Shown here: positions 34,089-42,186 of the stretch, piece after piece | Layout: each line of letters opens with the position of its first letter | Numbering within the stretch: the stretch's first letter is position 1 | NCBI GenBank assembly: GCA_022710935.1 | Contig: JAKLFY010000046.1 | Location: 1-50,717, forward strand | Length of the DNA: 50,717 nt | Origin: Verrucomicrobiota bacterium | Lineage (GTDB): Bacteria; Verrucomicrobiota; Verrucomicrobiia; Limisphaerales; J093 | Reading direction: 5' to 3' | The notes under the pieces: generated by a model | Databases searched by the model: none | Seen by the model: the letters and a program-made list of their open reading frames with translations, nothing else | What the model was told of the DNA's origin: nothing | Position numbers and translations under genes: made by a program

Positions 34089-34460
34089 ATGAGTCACGAC
34101 ACAAAACAGTTTCGTTTTGAGGACCTTGAGATCTGGCAAAGGGGCGCAGCAATCAGCACCAGACTGTTCGAGCTGGCCGATGGTCTGGAGCAGGCCCACC
34201 GATTCCGGTTTGCCGAGCAGCTCCGAGCTGCAACCCTGAGCATCACGAACAACATCGCTGAGGGTTCCGGGAGCGATTCGAATGCCGAGTTTGCTAACTT
34301 CTTGAAGTTCTCGCGACGCTCGGTCTTCGAGGTAGCAAACATACTGATGATTCTGTCACAAGGACGGTATCTGGATCCGGCTCAAGTCTTGCCGTTTCTG
34401 CAAGAACTGGTCGAGCAGAGCCGAATGATCCTTGCCTTCATGCGAAGTCTGCGCTCATAA
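34089..34460 (+). CDS. four helix bundle protein (S23-like)
   Basis: A 123-residue protein of the four-helix-bundle family first known from intervening sequences of 23S rRNA genes (FEDLEIWQRG near the start, RFAEQLRAATLSITNNIAEG and FLKFSRRSVFEVANILMI). Function is unknown; homologues are often found inside polysaccharide and sugar-nucleotide clusters. It stands between fnlB and fnlC and interrupts an otherwise conserved gene order. The gaps on both sides (34053-34085 and 34473-34509) are GAGCAGG words, + type before it and complementary after it, so the gene looks like a repeat-flanked cassette. Confidence 0.88.
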   Translation: MSHDTKQFRFEDLEIWQRGAAISTRLFELADGLEQAHRFRFAEQLRAATLSITNNIAEGSGSDSNAEFANFLKFSRRSVFEVANILMILSQGRYLDPAQVLPFLQELVEQSRMILAFMRSLRS

Positions 34461-34472
34461 GAGCCGCGCTGC

Positions 34473-34509
34473 TGGCACTCCCTGCTCCCTGCTCCCTGCT
34501 CCCTGCTCT
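34473..34509 (-). repeat. CCCTGCT-word leader of fnlC
   Basis: CTCCCTGCTCCCTGCTCCCT words run to within 3 bases of the fnlC ATG. They are the complement of the GAGCAGG words after the fnlB stop. No Shine-Dalgarno. Confidence 0.75.
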
Positions 34510-34512
34510 GAC

Positions 34513-35751
34513 ATGAAAGTACTAACCGTCGTCGGGACCAGGCCCGAGATCATCCGCCTCTCGCGCGTGATCGCAAAGCTGGACCAGTACACGGACCATG
34601 TCCTCGTCCATACAGGCCAGAACTACGACTACGAACTGAACCAGATCTTCTTCGAGGATCTCGAGATCCGGAAGCCGGATCACTTTCTCGATGCCGCCGG
34701 CAAGAACGCCGCCGAAACGGTCGGGGCGATCATCGCGCGTGCGGATGCCGTGCTCGAAAAGGAGAAGCCCGACGCCTTTCTCGTCCTGGGCGACACGAAT
34801 AGCTGCCTCGCCGCATACCCGGCCAAACGACGTAAGATCCCCGTCTTTCACATGGAAGCCGGGAACCGCTGCTTCGACCAGCGGGTTCCGGAAGAGATCA
34901 ACCGGAAGATCGTCGATCACCTCGCCGACATCAACCTGCCTTACTCGACCATCTCGCGCGAATACCTGCTGCGCGAGGGGTTCCCGCCCGACCGGGTCAT
35001 CAAGACCGGAAGCCCGATGTTCGAGGTGCTACACCATTACCTGCCCAAGATCGAACGGTCGGATGTGATCGAGAGGCTGGGGCTGCGCTCAGGGAGCAAG
35101 GAGCAAGGAGCAAGGAGCAGGGAGCAAGGAGCAGGGAGCGAAGCGGCAAGCGGGAAGGGGGAAGCGGGAAAGGCAGAGGGCAGAGGACAGAGGACAGAGG
35201 ACAGGGAGGGGTATTTTTTGGTGAGTTGTCATAGGGAGGAGAATGTCGATTCACCCAGGCAGTTGGCCAAGTTGGTCGAAGTTCTGAATGGACTGACGCG
35301 CGAGTTCGGGCTGCGCGTGATTATGTCGACACATCCGCGGACCCGGAAACGCCTGGACGAGTGCGGGCTGAAACTCGACAGCCGGGTCGAGTTGCTGAAA
35401 CCGCTTTGCCTGACCGACTATGTGCGTCTCGAGCTTGGGGCCCGGGCGACTTTGTCGGATAGCGGCACGATCACGGAGGAATCGTCCATTCTCAACTTCC
35501 CCGCCCTCAACATTCGCGAGGCGCATGAGCGTCCGGAAGGGATGGAAGAGGGATCGGTGATGATGGTGGGGCTGGAATGGCAGGGGATACGACGAGCGCT
35601 CAGGGTGCTTGCAGGACAGTCGCGGCACCAAGAGCGGACATTGCGCGTGGTGGTCGATTACGATGTGCCCAACGTCTCGGAGAAGGTGGTGAGGATTGTC
35701 CAGAGTTACACAAGCTATGTTCAAAGGCGGGTCTGGAGTATCGAGGAATGA
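34513..35751 (+). CDS. fnlC: UDP-N-acetylglucosamine 2-epimerase family, FnlC/WbjD/CapG type, with in-frame repeat insertion
   Basis: Last enzyme of the UDP-L-FucNAc pathway, a non-hydrolysing 2-epimerase. Motifs are VVGTRPEIIRLSRVI, VHTGQNYDYELNQIFFEDL, HMEAGNRCFDQRVPEEINRK, VSCHREENVDSP and LSDSGTITEESSI. ATG 34513 puts the first motif at residue 6. The protein has 412 residues; residues about 193-232 are low-complexity sequence encoded by GAGCAAGGAGCAAGG and AGAGGACAGAGG words. They are inserted exactly between VIERLGL and YFLVSCHREENV, where relatives join directly. Without it the length (372) matches the family. The frame is kept and active-site motifs are untouched. Confidence 0.93.
   Translation: MKVLTVVGTRPEIIRLSRVIAKLDQYTDHVLVHTGQNYDYELNQIFFEDLEIRKPDHFLDAAGKNAAETVGAIIARADAVLEKEKPDAFLVLGDTNSCLAAYPAKRRKIPVFHMEAGNRCFDQRVPEEINRKIVDHLADINLPYSTISREYLLREGFPPDRVIKTGSPMFEVLHHYLPKIERSDVIERLGLRSGSKEQGARSREQGAGSEAASGKGEAGKAEGRGQRTEDREGYFLVSCHREENVDSPRQLAKLVEVLNGLTREFGLRVIMSTHPRTRKRLDECGLKLDSRVELLKPLCLTDYVRLELGARATLSDSGTITEESSILNFPALNIREAHERPEGMEEGSVMMVGLEWQGIRRALRVLAGQSRHQERTLRVVVDYDVPNVSEKVVRIVQSYTSYVQRRVWSIEE
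35089..35208 (+). repeat. in-frame repeat insertion in fnlC
   Basis: AGCAAGGAGCAAGGAGCAAG words, GCGGCAAGCGGGAAGGGGG words and GCAGAGGACAGAGGACAGAG words in that order, on the coding strand. About 40 codons with no stop. Confidence 0.85.
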
Positions 35752-35766
35752 GACACCTGGGGTTCT

Positions 35767-36912
35767 GTGCGCACTGAATGTCAATCGCCCGCAGTGCACG
35801 TCGTGTTTGTGGCGGAGTACGGTGCGGCGGGGCGGGACGGCATGACCGAGTCCCTGATGGATGCCATCCAGGAACTGCGTCCTGAGTGGCGGATTACATC
35901 ATTGCATGGCTTCCTCAGGACTTACCGACCGGGTGGTCTGCGGCCCGCGCGCCTTCTCAATCTAATCTACCTCTACCTCAGAGTTGTCGTGTTCCTGATC
36001 GTTCGCTGCCCCGACGTTATCGTCGCGGCAACCACGCCACCGTTTCTGCAGATTTGGGCGGCGCTGCTTGGTTCCATGTTCAAAACCAAGGTTGTCGTGT
36101 GGTTGCTCGACTATCATCCCGAAATGGAGGCTCGTTGGTTGGAGCGCCACCGTCTGGGCTGGATCGCAACTCTGTTGCGCCGGATCGATCGGATCGCTCT
36201 CAAGGGGACCTGCCTGGTCGTAGGACTTGACGACGCGATGGTCGATGCGGTGCGGGAACGATGTCCGGGGGTTGCCGCTGTAGCTCATCCCACGTGGAAT
36301 CTGGCGGCAGAGGGTTTTGCCATGCAAGACTCAGACGATGTACCGGCCTCAGAACTGCGACTGGCCTATATCGGCAACCTTGGCATACCGCATGACCTGC
36401 ATGCGCTCGAGCGTTTCTGTCGGACCGCGGCGAAGACACGGCGCGTGCGTCTGCTGGCGGTCGGCTGTTCGGTGGCAGGAACCAGTCGTCTGGGAAGGCT
36501 CTGCCAGGCGGCTGGTTGCGAGTTCTCGACGCTGCCTCGATGCACGCAGCAGGCAGTAGCCTCGCACGTCGAAAGTTTCAAACCGCACTTTGGCATTGTA
36601 CTTTTGCGCGATGACTACGCTGGGCTGGCATCGCCAAGCAAGTTTATGGCCTATCTCCGGCTCGGACATCCGCTCCTCTATATAGGTCCACGAGGTACCA
36701 ATGCGGACATCGTCTGCCGGCGATTCGGGGGTGGCCTTGCTGTCACGAACACGGTATCTTCCGAAGACGTGTCAACCGCATGCTTTGAATTGGCCGATCC
36801 GCGACGATTTGCGGAACTGCGGGCTGGAGTTCGAGATGCCTTGGCCTATTTTGCGGGCAAAGACCAACACACTCTGGCGCAACTCCTGGTCGAGCACCTT
36901 CTAGACCGTTGA
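35767..36912 (+). CDS. GT4-like glycosyltransferase (WbuB-like)
   Basis: A 381-residue GT-B transferase starting at GTG, 16 bases after fnlC. N-terminal VHVVFVAEYGAAGRDGMTES, middle PDVIVAATTPPFLQIWAALL and VVWLLDYHPEMEA, and C-terminal LRLAYIGNLGIPHDLHALER and SPSKFMAYLRLGHPLLYIGP. The DYxPE and TTPP motifs are like the WbuB group, which transfers FucNAc in organisms with an fnlABC set. Its position directly behind fnlC supports a FucNAc transferase role, but this is inference. Confidence 0.82.
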   Translation: MRTECQSPAVHVVFVAEYGAAGRDGMTESLMDAIQELRPEWRITSLHGFLRTYRPGGLRPARLLNLIYLYLRVVVFLIVRCPDVIVAATTPPFLQIWAALLGSMFKTKVVVWLLDYHPEMEARWLERHRLGWIATLLRRIDRIALKGTCLVVGLDDAMVDAVRERCPGVAAVAHPTWNLAAEGFAMQDSDDVPASELRLAYIGNLGIPHDLHALERFCRTAAKTRRVRLLAVGCSVAGTSRLGRLCQAAGCEFSTLPRCTQQAVASHVESFKPHFGIVLLRDDYAGLASPSKFMAYLRLGHPLLYIGPRGTNADIVCRRFGGGLAVTNTVSSEDVSTACFELADPRRFAELRAGVRDALAYFAGKDQHTLAQLLVEHLLDR

Positions 36913-37352
36913 GATTCTCGCGTTTCAGTTGCTCGCTCTGTCTCGGAAGCAATTGCTCCGCCTGTTACTGAGGAGTCCGCAACATATGCGACAAGAGCCC
37001 CTCACCCCGGCCCTCTCTTATCCGATGCATCCGATGGGAGGAGGGTTCCCGAAGGCCGGGTGAGGGTGAAGGTGTCTCACATCCCACGGATCTCTCTGTA
37101 TGTGTGGGGGTTCTTGGCGACCCGTACCGGCCGGGGCCTGCTGGCTGACGCTGCGCCCAGTCGTCCTCGATGGCCGGATTGGTTTCCAGCTTGCTGTTCG
37201 TGTGCGGGGGCGATCGTGTGGAGGAGCGCGGCGCTCGCAGTGAATGAGATTGGTGAGGCTGTGACTCCAATTCAGGGTCGTTTCATTCGACTGTCAATGG
37301 GCTGGTGTGCGACTTTTGATGTCGCGGAGAGATCTTAAGCAGCTTGGAGGCT
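36913..37352. other. gap with one inverted repeat, no gene
   Basis: 440 bases. An inverted repeat at 36998-37068 pairs CCCCTCACCCCGGCC with GGCCGGGTGAGGGTG; this dispersed word pair is common in environmental bacterial genomes. It could act as a transcription end for the fnl block. The rest shows no gene and none of the main word repeats. Confidence 0.5.
36998..37068. repeat. CCCTCACCC/GGGTGAGGG inverted repeat
   Basis: Arms 36998-37012 and 37054-37068 with an inner GGGAGGAGGGTTCCCG. Possible long hairpin in mRNA; no T-run follows, so a classical terminator is not supported. Confidence 0.6.
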
Positions 37353-37913
37353 ATGACATTGCTGAAGGTGCGGCGGTTGGAACTCTGCGATCTGGAATCG
37401 CGTGTGTGCTGGCTGAACTCCCCGGACGTATATCGGCGGATGACCGTGACGGTGCCTCTCTCCCTGGAGGAGACAAAGAGGTGGTACGTGGGAACACTGC
37501 TTAACACAAGCCGGCACGACCTTGCCTTCAGCCTCGAGGACTCTGGGAGTCTGCGGGTGGTCGCGATGGGAGGTGTGACGGACATTTCGTTGACGCATCG
37601 TCACGCGGAGATCTACATCCTCGTTGATCCGTGCTTGACTGGGAAGGGGATCGGCGGAAAGGCTGTGCAATGGTTATGCACTTGGGCCTTCGTGAGCCTT
37701 GGCTTGAAGCGTGTTTACCTTCATACGACCGGACAGAACGAGCCTGCTCGTCGGCTGTACGACCGCCTAGGCTTTGTACGAGAGGGCATTTTGCGATCAC
37801 ACCTCTGGCACCAGGGACGGCACGTCGACAGGCATGTGCAGGGGTTGCTGCGCGAGGAGTGGGCCAGGCAGACGTGGTATCAAGAAAGTCTGCAAATGGA
37901 GATCGAGTTGTGA
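37353..37913 (+). CDS. GNAT-family N-acyltransferase
   Basis: A 186-residue acyltransferase. The acyl-CoA binding loop LTGKGIGGKAVQWL and the C-terminal NEPARRLYDRLGFVREG are standard GNAT (RimJ/RimL type) features. GGAGG lies too close to ATG 37353 for ideal spacing, so the TTG two codons later could be the true start. It is a distant paralogue of the GNAT at 41497 (CWLNSPDVYRRM matches TWMNDPRVYRTM). It overlaps the next gene by four bases (GTGA), indicating an operon. Possible role: N-acylation of an amino sugar in the repeat unit. Confidence 0.85.
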   Translation: MTLLKVRRLELCDLESRVCWLNSPDVYRRMTVTVPLSLEETKRWYVGTLLNTSRHDLAFSLEDSGSLRVVAMGGVTDISLTHRHAEIYILVDPCLTGKGIGGKAVQWLCTWAFVSLGLKRVYLHTTGQNEPARRLYDRLGFVREGILRSHLWHQGRHVDRHVQGLLREEWARQTWYQESLQMEIEL

Positions 37914-38938
37914 GACATTTCCAGACAGAGGTGACGACTCTCCGGTGGCTGGGACCGGAGCTCGGCATTGATCTCAGGGTGAAGCGCGACGATCTTTTGC
38001 CCTTGAGCGGCGGTGGTAACAAGGTCCGAAAGATTGAGAGGATTGTCAGTTCGGCAGCACAGACTAGCATGGATGCCCTCGTCACCACAGGCGGAGTTCA
38101 GTCAAACCACGCTCGCGTGGTCGCGCTCACAGCAGCTTCTCGCGGATGGGCTTGCAGTCTGGTGCTTCACGGTGAGCCGAATAGTTGGCAACAGCCAGAA
38201 GGCAATCTGCTCCTGATGCGCTTAGCTGGTGCAGAGATCAAGATCGTCGAACCAGGGCGTATTGGCGAAGAGTTGCGCATGGCCGTCGAGACGTTGCGTG
38301 CAAGAGGGTGCAGACCTCTGTTGATAGACGGCGGTGGGCACTCTGTGGAGGGTGCACTGGCCTATCGTGATGCGGCATTGGAGCTTGAGGAGTATGCTCG
38401 CATTGAGAAATGGTTTCCCGATTGGGTGGTGCTTGCAAGCGGTACCGGGACAACGCAGGTTGGCTTGCTCGCTGGCTTTGCTACGCTCCAATGGAAAACG
38501 CGGGTCATGGGAATTTCGGTTGCACGACCTCGCCTCAGAGGTCTTCAGGTTATGGAAGCCGCGTGTCGACAATTGGAAGTGAAGACCGGACAAACCATCA
38601 GGAAGGTAGACATTGACTTCCGCGACGATTGGGTAGGTGAGGGCTATGAGAAGGCCAGTTCGGCCACGTGGGAGGTGATTCGAGGGGTGGCCCAGACCGA
38701 GGGGTTAGTGCTCGACCCCACGTATACAGGGAAAGCTTTTCAAGGTTTGCTTGCTCTGGTCGAGGTGGGAGAAATCAAACCGGGCTCACGCGTATTATTC
38801 TGGCACACTGGCGGGCTTCTGAACCTGATGGCTTTTCCCGATAAGACTCGCCCGTTCGAACCTCTTGGAAGTAAGCAGGATGCACTACATGGAGCCTTTT
38901 CCTCGATTTTCCGGACGAGTGGGAGAGGGGCTGCGTGA
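37910..38938 (+). CDS. PLP-dependent ACC deaminase / D-cysteine desulfhydrase family enzyme
   Basis: A 342-residue fold-type II PLP enzyme. The PLP lysine is K38 in SGGGNKVRKIE; TTGGVQSNHARV and ASGTGTTQVGLLAGF are the substrate and phosphate binding motifs. The family deaminates 1-aminocyclopropane-1-carboxylate or D-cysteine, or racemises amino acids. The start is GTG 37910, overlapping the previous stop; in-frame sequence further upstream lies inside the GNAT gene. Such an enzyme is unusual in a polysaccharide cluster and, with the ATP-grasp behind it, may supply an amino acid or keto acid for decoration (inference). Confidence 0.86.
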   Translation: MRHFQTEVTTLRWLGPELGIDLRVKRDDLLPLSGGGNKVRKIERIVSSAAQTSMDALVTTGGVQSNHARVVALTAASRGWACSLVLHGEPNSWQQPEGNLLLMRLAGAEIKIVEPGRIGEELRMAVETLRARGCRPLLIDGGGHSVEGALAYRDAALELEEYARIEKWFPDWVVLASGTGTTQVGLLAGFATLQWKTRVMGISVARPRLRGLQVMEAACRQLEVKTGQTIRKVDIDFRDDWVGEGYEKASSATWEVIRGVAQTEGLVLDPTYTGKAFQGLLALVEVGEIKPGSRVLFWHTGGLLNLMAFPDKTRPFEPLGSKQDALHGAFSSIFRTSGRGAA

Positions 38939-38979
38939 ACAACTGTGCCGGTTGTGCCGGATGCCCCTAAACATCTCAT

Positions 38980-40017
38980 ATGAATGTACTACTCACGTGC
39001 AGTGGTCGTCGCAACTACCTGGTGGAGTATTTTCGCTCAGCCTTAGGAGGACGGGGGCTTGTGATGGTTGCGGATGCGGACGAGAACGCGCCTACAGTTC
39101 AGGAGGCAGACCGCGCGTTCTTGGTGCCCACTGTGGACCGCGATGATTACACCGATTTCTTGTTCGATGTGTGTCGACGCGAAGGAGTCGACTTGGTTGT
39201 TCCGCTGAACGACTTCGAATTGCCGGTATTGGCCGCGGCCAGGCACCGCTTCGAACAGGCTGGGATCACTGTGGTTGTATCCTCCAGCGAGGTGATCAGC
39301 ACGTGCTTCGACAAGTGGAAGACGATCAGGTTTGCTGCCGCACAAGGCATCCGCACCCCTCGGACATTTCTTACCCTGGCAGAAGCGGTTGGCGCGATTC
39401 GGTCAGGTGAGTTGGCCTTTCCACTGGTGGTCAAGCCGCGCTGGGGAACGGCATCGCTAGGGATCGACTACGTTGAGGACGAAAGGGAGTTACATCTCGC
39501 CTATGAACTAGGAGCCAAGCGCTTGTGGCGGACAGTCTTGGCTCGCGCCAGCAGTGATGACATCGAGCATAGCCTGCTTATCCAGCAGCGGTTGGTTGGA
39601 GATGAATATGGATTGGATGTGGTGAACGACCTTAGGGGACGACACGTCTGTGCGTGGGTAAAGAGGAAACTGGGGATGCGGGCCGGGGAGACCGATCGCG
39701 CTGTCACCGCTGTGCACGAAGGAGTGGAGGCTTTGGGGACCGCGGTCGGCAGGGCTCTGGGACACATCGCGAATCTTGATTGCGACGTTTTTGTGATGGA
39801 TGGACTGTGTTATCTGCTCGAAATGAACCCTCGCTTTGGCGGCGGTTACCCATTCTCTCATATGGCCGGCGCCAACCTTCCGGCTGCCCTGATCGCGTGG
39901 GCCACGAATGGAGAGGTTTCGGCGGACTGGCTGACGCTCACGCCTGGTGTGACTGGTGCCAAGTGCGACCGTGTCGTCGCGCGAAGATCGGCGTGCGGCG
40001 AGCGCAGAGTTGGTTGA
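38980..40017 (+). CDS. ATP-grasp protein, carbamoyl-phosphate synthase large-subunit-like
   Basis: A 345-residue ATP-grasp protein. N-terminal MNVLLTCSGRRNYLVEYF (pre-ATP-grasp Rossmann part), VPLNDFELPVLA, FPLVVKPRWGTASLGI (lysine and glycine loop), IQQRLVGDEYGLDVVND and the metal site YLLEMNPRFGGGYPFSHMAG. Proteins of this type next to aminotransferases and PLP enzymes are thought to couple amino acids to sugars. The C terminus runs into RRSACGERRVG. An internally deleted relative lies at 45682-45916. Confidence 0.85.
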   Translation: MNVLLTCSGRRNYLVEYFRSALGGRGLVMVADADENAPTVQEADRAFLVPTVDRDDYTDFLFDVCRREGVDLVVPLNDFELPVLAAARHRFEQAGITVVVSSSEVISTCFDKWKTIRFAAAQGIRTPRTFLTLAEAVGAIRSGELAFPLVVKPRWGTASLGIDYVEDERELHLAYELGAKRLWRTVLARASSDDIEHSLLIQQRLVGDEYGLDVVNDLRGRHVCAWVKRKLGMRAGETDRAVTAVHEGVEALGTAVGRALGHIANLDCDVFVMDGLCYLLEMNPRFGGGYPFSHMAGANLPAALIAWATNGEVSADWLTLTPGVTGAKCDRVVARRSACGERRVG

Positions 40018-40115
40018 TCAGGATGCTCGTGGGCGTATCCCCTCAAAGCGTGGCACTCCGCTCGGGCCGAGATCGGCGCAGAGGCGGCGGGCGGGGGCGT
40101 GGTGACTGAGGATTT

Positions 40116-41480
40116 ATGATTCGACTTTCCCGTCGCATTCACCTTTCCATCCCGCATATGGGAAAGCGGGAGCTTGGCTATGTTCAAGACGCATTTGCGA
40201 GCAATTGGCTCTCCACCGTGGGCCCGAACTTGGTAGCCCTCGAGAGCCAGTTCGCAGGCTTGTGCGGACTACCCTGCGTTGCGTTGGGAAGCGGCACGGC
40301 AGGGATTCATCTGGGATTGAAGCTCCTCCGGATCGGCTGCGGAGACGAAGTGGTCACACCGACTCTTAGCTTCGCGGCAAGCTGCAATCCTGTCCGCTAT
40401 GAACAAGGCGTTCCCGTGTTCATCGATAGCGACCGCGCCACATGGAATCTGGATCCCAACTTGCTCGAGGATTTTCTCGCACGGCGGGCGCGGATTAATA
40501 GGCTGCCTAAGGCTGTGACTGTCGTTCACTTGTTCGGTCAGTCAGCCGATCTGGACCCTGTTTTGGAGATATGCGGTCGGTATGAGTTGCCTCTTCTCGA
40601 GGATGCGGCGGAAAGCCTTGGGGCACGGTACAAGGGCCGGCATCCGGGCACACTCGGAGCTGTGGGTGTGTTCTCGTTCAATGGCAACAAGATGATCACC
40701 GCGACGTCGGGTGGCATGTTAGTTTCAGGCCGCCCGAAGTGGGTGGAGAAGGCGCGGCATTGGAGCACCCAGGCGCGAGACACGGATCCGGAGGGCGTGA
40801 GTAACTACGTGCACTCGGAGGTAGGGTACAATTATCGGATGAGCAATGTGCTGGCAGGCATTGCTTTGGGGCAGCTCGAAGTTCTCGATCTGCGGGTCCA
40901 GCAGCGCCGCGCCGTGTTCGATCGATATTGCGAGGCCTTTGTTGACATCCCGGGGATCCAACCGCAGCCGGAGGCCGACTTCGGAGTTCGGAGATCGGAG
41001 ATGGGAGATGGGGGGGGCGGTGCGTCGGTGGAGCAGGGAGCAGGGAGCGGGGAGCGGGGAGCGGAGGGGCAAGAGGGAAGCGGGGGTAACGTTCAACGCT
41101 CAACGAACAACGCTCAACGTTCAACTTCCAACCATCAACCATCAACCATCAACCATCAACCTACCACAGGCAGCCTGCACACCCGCTGGCTGAGTTGTTT
41201 CCTCATCGACGAGTCGAAGTTCGGGATGTCGTCTTCGGACCTGATCCGTTTTCTCGATGCGGCGAACATCGAGTCGCGTCCGGTCTGGAAACCGATGCAC
41301 ACCCAACCGCTGTATCGGGGGTACGAATGTGTCGGGGGAGAAGTGGCGGCGGATCTGAACCGGCGGGGGATTTGCCTGCCCAGTTCGAGTTCGTTGAGCG
41401 AAGAGGATCAACAGTTCGTCATCGAACGGATTCGAGAGGCGCATACGAGAAGACTTGATAAAGACCAAACCACTAACTGA
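40116..41480 (+). CDS. EpsN/PglE-type DegT aminotransferase with in-frame repeat insertion
   Basis: PLP enzyme of the EpsN/PglE group, which aminates the C4 keto group of UDP-2-acetamido-4-keto-2,6-dideoxyglucose. Motifs: HLSIPHMGKRELGYVQDAF, VALGSGTAGIHLGLKLL, D163 in LLEDAAESLGARYKG and the Schiff-base K192 in FSFNGNKMITATSGG. The protein has 454 residues; residues about 289-354 are low-complexity repeat sequence inserted between QPEADFG and HTRWLSCFLIDESKFG. Without it the length (about 388) matches the group. Its natural substrate would come from the WbpM/CapD-like dehydratase at 46290 and the acyl step could be the adjacent GNAT (inference). Confidence 0.92.
   Translation: MIRLSRRIHLSIPHMGKRELGYVQDAFASNWLSTVGPNLVALESQFAGLCGLPCVALGSGTAGIHLGLKLLRIGCGDEVVTPTLSFAASCNPVRYEQGVPVFIDSDRATWNLDPNLLEDFLARRARINRLPKAVTVVHLFGQSADLDPVLEICGRYELPLLEDAAESLGARYKGRHPGTLGAVGVFSFNGNKMITATSGGMLVSGRPKWVEKARHWSTQARDTDPEGVSNYVHSEVGYNYRMSNVLAGIALGQLEVLDLRVQQRRAVFDRYCEAFVDIPGIQPQPEADFGVRRSEMGDGGGGASVEQGAGSGERGAEGQEGSGGNVQRSTNNAQRSTSNHQPSTINHQPTTGSLHTRWLSCFLIDESKFGMSSSDLIRFLDAANIESRPVWKPMHTQPLYRGYECVGGEVAADLNRRGICLPSSSSLSEEDQQFVIERIREAHTRRLDKDQTTN
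40980..41177 (+). repeat. in-frame composite repeat insertion in the EpsN/PglE-type gene
   Basis: Ordered words on the coding strand: GGAGATCGGAGATGGGAGAT, GGTGCGTCGGTG, GAGCAGGGAGCAGGGAGCGG, GGGGCAAGAGGGAAGCGGGG, AACGCTCAACG / AACGTTCAAC, and CCATCAACCATCAACCATCA. The same order from the GGTGCGTC word on is found after the exosortase gene at 50305-50445. The frame stays open for about 66 codons. Confidence 0.88.
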
Positions 41481-41496
41481 GCGACATCTAAATCAG

Positions 41497-42039
41497 ATGA
41501 TAAAGCTAAGAAAACTTGAGAAAAAGGACTTGCCAACAAGAGTTACTTGGATGAATGATCCTAGAGTTTACAGGACCATGCATTTCAAACCACCAATATC
41601 CTTGGAAAGGACGCTTGAGTGGTTTCATAATAGAGGAACTAATAGGCTTGACTTCGTGACTGAAGAGGACGGTGAGTTATTGGCGATGGTGGGGGCTACC
41701 AATATTGACCCAATTATTAAAAAGGGGGAATCGTATACCATAGTAAATCCAGATCTTAAAGGTCGAGGAATTGGTACGAAAGCTTTATTCTTGAAGTCAG
41801 TGTATTGTTTTGAAATTGAAAGAGTCAATAAGATCTGGGCATATGTTGACGGCGACAATACTGCTTCCATTAGAATGGCTGAGAGAATTGGCTATAGAGT
41901 GGAAGGAATTCTCAGACAGGAAGTAGCCAGGGAAAACGGTCTGATTGATAGGTATTATCTGGGTTGCCTTGAGAACGATTTGAAGAAAGACTCGTTTAAG
42001 TATGGAATAGAAGGTCAAGCAATACTTCTCTATGATTGA
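41497..42039 (+). CDS. GNAT-family N-acyltransferase, AT-rich
   Basis: A 180-residue acyltransferase starting at ATG 41497, chosen because it aligns with the start of the paralogue at 37353; an ATG at 41455 would overlap the previous gene. The CoA-binding loop is LKGRGIGTKALFL, followed by GDNTASIRMAERIGYRVEG. The gene is strikingly AT-rich (runs such as AAGAAAACTTGAGAAAAAGG) compared with both neighbours, so it was almost certainly acquired from a low-GC donor. Placed between a PglE-type aminotransferase and a PglC-type transferase, it may acylate the new amino group. Confidence 0.87.
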   Translation: MIKLRKLEKKDLPTRVTWMNDPRVYRTMHFKPPISLERTLEWFHNRGTNRLDFVTEEDGELLAMVGATNIDPIIKKGESYTIVNPDLKGRGIGTKALFLKSVYCFEIERVNKIWAYVDGDNTASIRMAERIGYRVEGILRQEVARENGLIDRYYLGCLENDLKKDSFKYGIEGQAILLYD

Positions 42040-42186
42040 TATTGCTGAGAACAGCATTCGCTGTTGTCTGCGCTCTGAGGTGACGGCCCGAGGCGTTGGT
42101 CGGGCGTGCCGTGCTGGATTTCTCACATAGCACCGTGGGGCCGCTGTCATCTGCAAAAGCGACACCGTTTTCATCGGAAAGTCACA

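Noticed and set aside
40980-41177. CRISPR array
   Set aside because: Units are 6-8 bases in tandem without unique spacers of constant length; no cas genes in the window.
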